Shown: positions 11,801 to 24,100 of the stretch, one piece after another | Position numbering within the stretch: position 1 is the first letter of the stretch | Layout of the letters: the number at the start of each line of letters is the position of its first letter | Origin: Xenopus tropicalis | Taxonomy: Eukaryota; Chordata; Amphibia; Anura; Pipidae | Assembly (NCBI RefSeq): GCF_000004195.4 | Contig: NC_030677.2 | Location: forward strand, 57,480,222 to 57,544,221 | Length of the DNA: 64,000 nucleotides | Direction of reading: 5' to 3' | Notes under the pieces: generated by a model | What the model saw: the letters and a program-made list of their open reading frames with translations, nothing else | What the model was told of the DNA's origin: nothing | Databases searched by the model: none | Position numbers and translations under genes: made by a program

Positions 11801-14800
11801 GCCTGAGACATGGGGTTTTCCAAATAAGGGACCTTTTTGGTAATTTGGATCAACATACCTTAAGCCTCCTAAAACCAAATTAACGCATTCATTAAACCCA
11901 ATATTATTCATGCAGCTTAGTGAGATTCAAGTATAAGGCCCCAATTCATAATTACTGGGAAAAATAAAATAATATTTTTTAAAAATGTAATTTTTAATAA
12001 ATTAACTTAATGAGAGACGGCCTTCTGGTAATTTAGAACTTTCTGGATAATGGGTAACCAGACAAGGGATCCTATACCTGTATTCCATTTGGGGATAGTT
12101 TGAGTTAAATTTACCTCTCAGAAGCTTCAATATCAAAACAGAATCTTCTGTCAATTGTGTCCGTATGCCGCTTAGTGCAAGACTTAAGAGAAAAACTGTC
12201 ACCTTCACCCTACAGAAAAAGAAAAACTAGATTTCAGTAAGTGTGTTTTATTTCAAATATTCATTAATGGCATGGTCACCATTATAAGAGTAGACTTGAG
12301 ATATCTGCCAGACCCTTAAGATTTAATTCCTACATTTGGCTTGCATTAACTGTATAAATTCATATCATGCTGAACCTGTCAACTTTGGGGTAAATATCAA
12401 CATTAAGGAAAAACAAGTTTTTGTTTCAGTTACAGAAACTAGAAAAATTAAAGGGTAGTTCATCTAAAATTAACTTTTATTATGAGACATTGGAATTCTA
12501 ACACAATTTGCAATTTAGCATGATTTTTTTTTTTAAAATGGTGGTTTCTTAAAATTGTCTTCCACCCCTTCATAGCAAAATAAATGATTTATAAGTAACT
12601 TTCCAATATACATTAATTACAAATAAATAAATAAATAAAAAGACCCTTGCTGTCTCTACTAACTTCCCTGGCAACCGCATAATTCCCCAAAATATGACAG
12701 CCATGCACAGTAGCCTTTTCAGCATTGTTATCCTGGCATCGTTACTAGCCAACATTATACTGAGGGCCAGATGAAGAAAAAACAGCAGATAATACAAGGT
12801 ATCCTGAGCAAAGCAGTTATTTAGATATAGTAGGCTAACCAGGCCATAAAAAATGCTAACTGCAGGGCAGCTATGATGTGACTATATACCAGCAATACCT
12901 GAAATAGTAGAAGGCAAATGGGTAGGGCACAGGTATACTCACAATTTTTCCTCCCGACCTGTGCTCATATGGAAACATTGTAAAAGATTTTGAATCTTTC
13001 TTGTACATACAGTAGTGTTTTACCCAGCTTGAGCCAAAAGGAGCAGGCCCTTAAGGAGAAAGAAGCGATTATTTCTTTTGATTAAGATGCCGAAAATCAA
13101 ATATGATATATGTATTGAATATTATAATTGTTTGTATATACCATTTGCAAGAATACAAATGTAAATAAATTATAGCAATTAAAAGACAAACCGATGGTTT
13201 TGGCTGTGAGAACCAGAAGAAATGATTGAATAACATGGTAAATATTGGCCATAAATAGCCCAGAAAAATTATTTTACAAAGTAAAAATAAAATAAATCAG
13301 CCTTAAACACACTGTATATATAACACTGTTGCCTTTAGTACCATAATGTCATACAAACACCCACAATACTGTGAATTGCATATATCCATACATCTTTAAT
13401 AAAAAATACACTGATTTTCATTGTTAACAATTTTCTTTAGAAGACTCTTGCTGAATTGTAATAAGGACTCTGGGATCCTTTTATACTTGTGCCTGTGTTT
13501 CCTTTAGCTAAGTACAAATGTAAATATAGGGATGTAATAATACCCTATAATGTAGCTCTGCAGTGAAGAGTGGAGGGAAAGGGTTACTAAGAAATAAAAT
13601 CAATATAAGTTGGGACATGCGCTAAAGAAGTATAGTAATACCTGGTACTGGTAAAAACACAAAGGGGGGAATTCACAAAAGTGGTGATATTCCGACAAAA
13701 TAAAAGTGGAGATAGATTTGTCGCATTTTCCACCTAATTCACAAACATCTATCTCCACTTTTGTGAATTTGTCTTTTAAACAGACAGTTTTCAGATTTTG
13801 TCATTTTCCCGACATTTTTTTTTTATGAATTTGCCTTTAGCTGTTAGTAAATCTGTCGGTGCCATCAAACCCAGTCCCACAGCTACATGAGCCTTGGGAT
13901 AAGGATTTTACCAGCAGGATTTTGCATTTCATACGCCATTTGCCATTTTCCTTTGGGGCATTTTCCTGAGGGGTAATTTTAGTTTGCCCAGGGAAACTAT
14001 ACATCATTTTTTCAGGACAAGCTGGGCTTTCTAATGTTTTCTATATTTCTGTGTAATTCCACTTCTGTAACAAGATTTAAGGGTCTAAATACCTTCTTCT
14101 CTAGCCCCTACTCATTACTGGTCAGCAGCAATCCGGCCCACTCACCAACATGCCTGGTGATAAGGGGCCCAACAGGACTAGGGCCCACTGGGTTTTTATC
14201 CATTGCCTTGTCGGGCCAGTCCAACCCTGTACCCCAATATCCCAGTTTGGGTGCCAGTGTGTATGTGCCACCAAGATGGCTGCTGGGAACAGGTGGGGAC
14301 CAATGCTGTTAAGCAGCTCTGTAGTTCAGGACATGCTATGGGGGCACAGATAAGTTGGGGCAAATGTCAGTAAAGTGGTTAAAGAGGGGGCACTGCTGCT
14401 AAAACTAAACATTTGCCTGGGAGGCTTTACTTTTTCTTTTAATAAAAATGTTTACAATATATTCACACAAAATGTTATTATTGTCTCATTGATTAAGCTA
14501 AAACTAGCATAACAATGCAAATGTGAGGTAAAAACTTTTTATATATAAGATATAAATTAAACTTTTTTAAATCAGTGTTTTACTTGTTTATAAAATGTTA
14601 ATGAGGCTTTTTGCACCTATTGTTCTAGGGTTACACAGAAACTTGTCCCCTAATAAAAGGCTGCTAATCCCCACTAATATGATAATGATCCCCTAATGGG
14701 GCCCCTTCCTTAGGTGTCAAATGGAGACTGGGTGTAACCAAATCAAACAAAACAGAAGAGCTTAGAATTTGTCTGACAGAGTTACACTGAGCTTTACTCC

Positions 14801-17800
14801 ATTTTGAAAATGTCGGGGAAAATGTCGGGGAAAAAATGTCGTTAAAACGTCGTATAAATGTCGTTTAAGCGACAAATTCACAAAAGTGTCTGTAAACTGT
14901 CTTTCTTTCACCAAAAACAGAAAAGTGGCGTTTGAGTCGGAATTTAGGCGGATTTATGTTTGTGAATCTGGAGAAAGTGTTTTCCACCAGTTTTTCCACC
15001 ACTTTTACTCCAAAAAAGGGCTATCTCCACTTTTGTGAATTCCCCCCAAAGAGTCATATTTTGTAATAAGCAAACTTGCTGAATTTCACCCAAAAATTCT
15101 TCAAAACCACAAAATAATGCAGAAGTTAATAGGAAGGCAATTTAACATTGCAATTAAGTTGCTATTAGCTCTGCAATGGCACATACATTACACTAGATTG
15201 TTACAGAAGCTCCTTTCATCTATGCTATATGTGTTCTTCATAGGCTCCTATGTTGCCAATAGTCAAATATGGACCCAGAACAGCTCCTTTGATAGATGGG
15301 GTGGGCTGGGGTGGCTCTGATCCCATTGGTTGATGTGGAAGGTAAGGGGTAGATAATACTAATGTATACCTTTTTATGGTACAGCAGCCCTTTCTAAATT
15401 TCAGCAAAACTGAGCACATAAAATTCTAGCATGAAATCATAAAATACGTTGCCATGGTTAACTGCATAGATTTCCCGTGATAGTCTTTAAACCAAAAAAG
15501 TTAATCCCTAATCATATTTAGTAAAACTGATGCAACTGTGCTAAATATATTGTTAACTGCATTGTGCAATGATACTTACTTTTCTCCTGTACATAGAGAT
15601 ACCCCTCCATTGTAAACGGGCTCACTCTTTTATGTTCTTGGGGATTTTTTCTTATTTTTCTCAAAAGTTCTTCAACCTCGGATCGAGTACCATCAAACCG
15701 ATTTCGTGTCTATTAAAAAAAAAAGGGGGGGGGGGGACAAATAAAGCACTAAGTGATTACTATTATCCTGCTTTGCAATACAGTTTTTTATTATGATCAA
15801 TACTGTCAGTAGGCTATGATCAAACACATAAAAAAATACAAAAACAAAAGTACTGACTAATGAATTCGATGCAAAAAATAGGCAAAAAAAATGCGCCGTC
15901 TGATAAGCTGCATATCTACTTCCTCACTTTGCACAATATCCTGTGACACCAACCGTTGAAAGTCCAAGGTACTGAATGTGAAAGTGACCGGACTTCAAAT
16001 ACACATTTACATTTTAAACGTAATCTTTTACTTGTCATTATAAAATCGTCTAACCGGAGGCACCTAGCCTGCTAAGCAACATTCCAGCAGTTTGTCTAAT
16101 TGAGGAGGTGGAAATATACTAACAAGGATACACATTGAGAATGCTATAGAAGTTTACAGAGGAAAGCTTTAAGAAAAACACAAAAGGTTTTAATTAATAA
16201 ATAAATGTTTGTTGTGTTGTTTTATCGTGGCTTTATAAAACTATATAATATTATAATAATAGTATAGTATAATACAAGGCTGTGTAGTCTTTGATAAATA
16301 CTGTCGTAAGTGTTACTCCTGTACTTTAGACAGTGTTTATAACCTAAGAACTCTCCCTTAAACTGGCAAAACACAGAAGGCCATACAGACATGCGTCTCT
16401 GTCAAAAGCCAAATAAAAAAGCTTGTTTTGTTTCTAGAAAACAGTTTGGATTAACTCAGTTTGAACTATTTACATGTGAGTACTGCTGATTCCTATAAAA
16501 TGAAAGCAGTTAAAGACAGGAAGCTTGCACAAACCTTGCTTTTTATGTAAAGGCATTAAGCAGCCAAACCAAATCAAAAAAGGACAAGGATGAATTCATA
16601 AAAGTCAATTTGGGTAAACAGATTGTTTTTATAGCTTTCAAAAACATATTTTTAAACACGGATGAAACCCTATATAATGATTGTTATTATTACCCCTTAT
16701 TTAAAGGGAGCTGTTGAAACCTGACTTCTTTCCACAGTCTTAAGTACTTTAGATATAAACAAGATTCTTTGGTTAAGGTACCAAAACAGTCTCTGTAAAA
16801 TAACAATTTTCCCCTTAAGCCTCTTAAAGACTTGCATTGCCTATTGCATTCCAATTCATTTAGATTACACACAAAAAATAGATTGTAACAGAATTAGACA
16901 CTTGGACCCAGAATTGCAGGGTTCTATAGCTCCCTTCAATCTAGTGTATTGGAATGTGAAAAGATTTATTCAGCTGTCATACTGATAACTGGTCCAATCG
17001 TATTCTGACAAGACACACAACCAGGGGCGGGCCAAGCCGACCGGGCGCCCTAGGCAACCCGGTCGGCCAACTCCGCCCCCCCCCTCCGCTCCTGCCTGGC
17101 GCCCCTCAATCGTTGCGCCCTAGGCAGCTGCTTCTTCTGCCTACCCCTAGTTCCAGCCCTGCACACAACAGCCAGAAGACTGAGATCTGAAAAATACACT
17201 CACATGGAATGAAAATATCTGCTGGCCTCTTGTAAGGGGAATGTGACACAACAGGAAAGTTTTGGCAAGTTAAAAGGATGATTGAGGTTAGACAGTCAGT
17301 AAAGAGGCTTGCACGAGGTTAAAACCAATTGAGTCAATAACACCTTCATAGAAGCTTTTAAAACAAAGCAAGAGAGTAAATCCCTGCACTGAACTCTTAA
17401 GGGCAAGACCCCACGGATCGACTTACTTGCCCTCAATAGATCGCTGCTATTGCGGGCAAGTACTCGCTCCGAAAATCGTTTCCACAGACAACTATAGAAG
17501 TCACGGGTTGAAAGCCTCTAGCATCTCTTCTGAAGTAGTGCAAAGTTTCCTTCTGCAGGCAGCTTCAAAAACAGAAGCACTACGAAGGGCTTTCCTCCAG
17601 CCTTTGTATGCAATATTTAAGTTTAATGTATGCACCCCTTTTTATACAACACTGCTGAATATGGTGGCACTTTAGAAATATGTGTTAAAAATAATAATGA
17701 TACTGCTGTGCTAAATGTTTCCAATTCATTCTGCAGTTTTTCCACCAGAGGGCACAGTCCAAGTACAAAGCATAAATAAAAAAGGATACATGGAGGTTAA

Positions 17801-20800
17801 ATAAAATATGCTCAGAATCGCTCCATGTGCTATTGCCCTTAGGCAGGCATTAAGCATCAAACAGAATGCCTTTTTTTTGGTATTTAGTCATGATAAAGGA
17901 GTCAATCAAATCCAACAAAAGCCGTTCTCAGTGGAATAACATATAATCTTTATACTATATTCGTAATCTCGGATTAGCTATGGGGACAAGGGCATGATCA
18001 AGATAATGGGAAAACCTCTGCACTATGCTCACATTGTTGCTAAACTATCTCCAATATTACTCTGCCAGGATTTGCAATATTTGTAGGGCTTATTTACAAG
18101 CAGAACTGCACTAGCACTAAAATTTGAGCAAAACTTGTTTGCATTGATGCCATTCACAAAAGTAACTTAGGGGAATCACACATATAGGCAGCACTGGTAA
18201 TTTACACATGTGGAAGCTAGCGAACCCTAGAATTACCTCAAACCTTGTATTGGAGGTAAATCCGGTGCCGGTGTTGCCAAAAATTGCAGCCAAATCAACA
18301 CCAAAAGTTGTGGCAAAACCAACCTTGGGGGCAAACGCAAAGATACTCTATTCCTTGGGGGAAAAAAAAACTATGATGACTCTCATCCAAAGAGCGCACT
18401 CTGCACTATATTGGAAAATGAACCCTAGCATCTCACACTTATTGCCGCTAAGTTTCATCACTTACATTTTGGATGTTGATTTGTAGATCCAGTTTGTAGT
18501 GGCTAAAATCCTTTGCAAGTTCATAGCCCTGATGATAGAAGGTGAAAATCCCTTGAAAGAACAACAGCATCTGTAGAGAAGACATATTTGAGCTATTATA
18601 ATGTTGAATAAACAAAATAATAAACAAATGTAATCCTGAATGCCTGGAAAAAATCCCATTTTTAAATATACAGTGGTGTGAAAAACTATTTGCCCCCTTC
18701 CTGATTTCTTATTCTTTTGCATGTTTGTCACACTTAAATGTTTCTGCTCATCAAAAACCGTTAACTATTAGTCAAAGATAACACAAGTAAACACAAAATG
18801 CAGTTTTTAAATGAGGGTTTTTATTATTTAGGGAGAAAAAAAATCCAAACCTACATGGCCCTGTGTGAAAAAGTAATTGCCCCCTGAACCTAATAACTGG
18901 TTGGGCCACCCTTAGCAGCAATAACTGCAATCAAGCATTTGCGATAACTTGCAACGAGTCTTTTACAGCGCTCTGGAGGAATTTTGGCCCACTCATCTTT
19001 GCAGTATTGTTGTAATTCAGCTTTATTTGAGGGTTTTCTAGCATGAACCGCCTTTTTAAGGTCATGCCACAACATCTCAATAGGATTCAGGTCAGGACTT
19101 TGACTAGGCCACTCCAAAGTCTTCATTTTGTTTTTCTTCAGCCATTCAGAGGTGGATTTGCTGGTGTGTTTTGGGTCATTGTCCTGCTGCAGCACCCAAG
19201 ATCGCTTCAGCTTGAGTTGACGAACAGATGGCCGGACATTCTCCTTCAGGATTTTTTGGTAGACAGTAGAATTCATGGTTCCATCTATCACAGCAAGCCT
19301 TCCAGGTCCTGAAGCAGCAAAACAACCCCAGACCATCACACTACCACCACCATATTTTACTGTTGGTATGATGTTCTTTTTCTGAAATGCTGTGTTATTT
19401 TTACGCCAGATGTAACGGGACATGCACCTTCCAAAAAGTTCAACTTTTGTCTCGTCGGTCCACAAGGTATTTTCCCAAAAGTCTTGGCAATCATTGAGAT
19501 GTTTTTTAGCAAAATTGAGACGAGCCATAATGTTCTTTTTGCTTAAAAGTGGTTTGCGCCTTTTTTGCCCAGTGTCTTTCTTATGGTGGAGTCGTGAACA
19601 CTGACCTTAATTGAGGCAAGTGAGGCCTGCAGTTCTTTAGATGTTGTCCTGGGGTTTTTTGTGGCCTCTCGGATGAGTTGTCTTTGCGCTCTTGGGGGAA
19701 TTTTGGTCGGCCGGCCACTCCTGGGAAGGTTCACCACTGTTCCATGTTTTTGCCATTTGTGGATAATGGCTCTCACTGTGGTTCGCTGGAGTCCCAAAGC
19801 TTTAGAAATGGCTTTATAACCTTTACCAGACTGATAGATCTCAATTACTTTTGTTCTCATTTGTTCCTGAATTTCTTTGGATCTTGGCATGATGTCTAGC
19901 TTTTGAGGTGCTTTTGGTCTACTTCTCTGTGTCAGGTAGCTCCTATTTAAGTGATTTCTTGATTGAAACAGGTGTGGCATTAATCAGGCCTGGGGGTGAC
20001 TACAGAAATTGATATTGAAATTGAAAATTGAAATTGATAAACCACAGTTAAGTTATTTTTTAACAAGGGGGGCAATCACTTTTTCACACAGGGCCATGTA
20101 GATTTGGAGTTTTTTTTTTCCCTTAATAACGTAAACCTTCATTTAAAAACTGCATTTTGTGTTCAATTATGTTATCTTTGACTAATAGTTAAATGTGTTT
20201 GATGATCAGAAACATTTTGTGTGACAAACATGCAAAAGAATAAGAAATCAGGAAGGGGGCAAATAGTTTTTCACACCACTGTAGCTTTTTATATAGAAAC
20301 ATATAAACAACTCTGTGTTTTATTCAGTTTTGTAGGTTATTTCTTTACATATCTGTAGTTTTGCAGAATTCAATAATTTCTTTTATTTTTGTATTATTTT
20401 AGTGCCCCAGTACAACAGGTTGAGCATTGTCAATTTAGTGAAGTGGAGAAATAGTGAGTCTATGGTTGTTTATCTTATATTCAGCATTTTACAAAGATTC
20501 TGTGTTTATATTTATAGACTGGCCACATCACAGAAGATTCTGATATTCTAGGCCTGCATAAGAGGAAGGTCACCTTCAGACATTTTGCAATATTTCCCTG
20601 AGCTGGACAATTGTTTCCACTTTAGAGCAGTACTACTGAGTGGCAGCATTAAAGGAAATTTTCCCAGTGGCAATTAACTAACAGGGGATGATTTATTAAC
20701 TATTGTTAAGTCTTTATGAGAGTATGAGTATATGCACACTGCCTGTAAATGAGTTTAAGATTTAACTATTGATTTCTTGCACTGAAACGATTTGTTCCAG

Positions 20801-21078
20801 CGCTGAAAATAACTGTCCAAATCCTTTCTCATATCCCTATAAACAGACTTTGGGGAGTCAGGTTACGAAACATTTTTAAGGTTCCAGCGCTGTCCCATGA
20901 CCATAAAGCAAGACATTTGGCTCTGGCAGCTCTCTTTGTACCTTGCTCTTTACTTACAGGTTCCACAAACTCAAATTTTTTCCGCTCCTGGATTTCCTGA
21001 AGTTTACAGACATATTCTAGTGACAGTTGATAAAAATGCTGCCGATTCTGATCAACTTGGACATCTGCCTAAATTAAG

Positions 21079-21120
<42 letters not shown>

Positions 21121-24100
21121 GTAAATTGAGGCTCTAAAATACAGTTTGCATTGCATGCCATACCCTTTAAGGAATATGTTTAACATTCCTAGTAACTAAA
21201 GGAGTAGGTTTCTGCACAGCACCAACACTAAATATGGCCAAAAAACAGACATGTCACCACAGGACTGTAAAGCTTAAAGGAACAGTAACACCAAAAAATG
21301 AAAGAGCTTTAAAGTAATAAAAATATAATGCACTGTTGCACTGCACTGGTAAAACTGGTGTGTTTGCTACAGTAACACTACTATAATTTATATAATAAGC
21401 TGCTGTGTAGCCACTGGGGCAGCCATTTAAGCTGGAAAAAAGGAGAAAAGGCACAGGTTACATAGCAGATAACAGATAAGTTCTGTAGAATACAATAGTG
21501 TTTTATCTGCTATGTGCCTGTGCCCTTTCTCATTTGAATGGCTGCCTCCATGGCTAAATAGCAGCTTATTTATATAAATTATAGTAGACTTTCTGAAGTA
21601 AACACACAACTTTTACCAGTGCAGGGCAGCAGCACATTATATTTTAGTTACTTTTATACACTTTCATTTTTTGGTGTTACTGTTCCTTTAACAGAAGGTT
21701 TAGCACATCAAACTTGCCACTTTAAAAATATTATATTTTTAAATGCGGGGTATATTTGGCAAGTCAGCAGCATACGTGCACATTTTAGGCATAAATCTCC
21801 CAATAATCATATACACTATATACCAACCAAAAATCATGAATTCAAATATGCACATTTACACCTCTGACCTACCCAGATCATGCACTCTCTCTCCTCAAAG
21901 CACCACTTTATAGCAATTTTTTGTGATTGAACAGGGTAATAAAATCTAGATTTTTTTTTACATGACAGAAATTGCACAATTTTTATACATAAATAAACTT
22001 AAAGATATTAAAAGAAATGACCTAATACATTATCTGAAAATTCTATGGAAAAAGCATGCTCTGGAAGGGAAGCAATTAGATGAGAAATGGTATCTAACTA
22101 AACACGTAACATCATAAACGTCACAGTTCCTCTTTTTTAAAAAAAAAGGACCATAGGCATTGCAATATATGCTGCACAGTTAATAGTTATTAATACTTAT
22201 CAGTAAATTATCAGCACTGTCTGTTTTTGAAATTGTGCCAAGTAGCTGCTGCTGGTAGCTCCGTGTGTCTTCACCCTAAAACTAGTTTTTAACTGAATAC
22301 TATAAGATTCAAGTTCATTTTGTAAACTTCAGTGCCACTCATTGCACCACTGCCTGAGACTCAATGGGCAGTAGCCTAAGTGCAATACAGTAGACTGCAT
22401 ACAAAATATCTAGATTGTAATCTCTATGGAACAGGGAACTCCATCCTCTTGTGCCTTTGACTCTTAACTTATTGCAACTGTATCTTGTATTTATTGTTAT
22501 ACTTTGTATTTATTATTATCTTTATAACCCCCTGTTTGTATTAATGTATTCTACTGTACAGCGCTGTGTACATAAGTAGTGCTTTATAAATAAAGATATA
22601 CTGTACATACATTCAAACTAACAGAACTATATCAGGGACACTGTCAAAGATGACCTCAGTTTTCATTCAGCAATGTATGAGCAGAACATCCCAGCTCTAG
22701 GATTTGAACCTGGCAGAAAGCTGTATGCAAGGAGTTTGTATGTTCACATACACACAGGTGAAATTGCCAACCTCAGTACATTTCTAGTAAGCCCAAGATT
22801 ATCATGTTCAAATTTTTTTTTTTTTTTTACATACAAATCATGACTTTCACATAAAACGTGTGACATCTGACAGATACAACAGCATCTGATGCCAGGTACC
22901 CTATAACTCTTCAGTCAGAAGCACTTGGGGTCACTTAGCCCTCATAATACTGCAGCATGCCTGAACAACGTACAGTACAGTACAGACATGTTGGTAGTTT
23001 CTCTAAAGCAAGGGTCCCCAACCATTTTTAACCGTAAGCAACACAAGCAAAAAAAAAAAAAAAAAAAAGAATTCCAAGAGGGTGATTGACAGGTAAATTG
23101 TCAAAACTTTACTACTTAATAATACTTTAAAAAAAATGGCCTTTAGATTAGAAAATACCTCATTCCACTTCAGTCTATGGGAAACATTTTACAGAGATAT
23201 AAAAGCAACCAGTGTGGCACCTTTCACAAAAATTTTAGGACTAATGCTATGTTGGCAGCTGGGTTGGGTTTTTTTTGTTCCCTTTGCTAGTACAAATTGT
23301 GTGAGACTAAAGGGCAATGCAGAGAATACACATACACAGCAGAGTACAGCACTATAAAAGTTAGTAAAGAGTTAACAATCTGTGCTTCAGAGGCTGTATG
23401 GTGAGCAGAATGGGTTTTATCCAATTAATTATCTAACTGCTGCACAGATGAGTGCTAATAAGAGCATAAGGGCTCTGGCACACGGGGAGATTAGTCGCCC
23501 ACAACAAAACTTCCTGTTCGGGGGCGACTAATCTCCCCAGATTGCTATCCCACCTGCGAAAATGTAAATTGCCGGTGGGATGGCATACGCAGCGGCGCGA
23601 TTTCACTGAAATCACGCAAGTTGCCTCGAAAGGAAAATTGCGCCGCCACGTATGCCATTCGATTTACATTTTCGCCAGTGGGATGGCATTTCGGGGAGAT
23701 TAGTTGCCCGAGACACAGGAGATTTGTCGCGTGTGCCAGAGCCCTAAGAATATATAGTTTTAGTAAAACTCCCAGTACCTGTGCTGACAATGCCTTCCCC
23801 TACCTTTTCTCTCCGCAGGTACTATCTATAGTACCACTCCTTATCTTAAGCACTCTTTATCTTATACCTGTTATGCTGTGTTGCTTTTTGACCAGGACCC
23901 CTTCCTCCTGCTAGTATGTTCCCTCTTCCACTCCCCAAGTCTAAATTCGTAACCCTCTTGCCAACATGTTGATTATAGACAACTTGCAGAAGCAGAAGAA
24001 ATACTTTGGATTGCAGGCTTATTTAAATGAAAACAAAGTGTGATAACACAGGCCTAACCTTAGTTAGAGTAATGCGCATTTGGAGGGATTTATTTTGCAA

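Larger units (their letters stand above)
10279..12114 (-). other. arhgap10 intron 10
   Basis: It holds a hairpin-rich T2 MITE (10583-10929) and two TA-flanked MITEs (11407-11629 and about 11775-12079). The stretch 10930-11400 shows nothing recognisable. Confidence 0.6.
15710..18465 (-). other. arhgap10 intron 7
   Basis: It contains a 140-bp hAT MITE (17022-17161) and a truncated Harbinger-like piece from 17401. Otherwise it is AT-rich sequence without recognised features (15750-17000 and 17700-18460). Confidence 0.55.
18571..20957 (-). other. arhgap10 intron 6, hosting a Tc1-like transposon
   Basis: Two thirds of this 2.4-kb intron is the Tc1-like element at 18671-20281. The remainder (20290-20950) shows nothing recognisable. 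Confidence 0.65.

Noticed and set aside
22690..22760. Possible tRNA gene (B-box-like GGTTCAAATCC on the minus strand)
   Set aside because: No A box or cloverleaf could be assembled; it is at most a SINE-like fragment.
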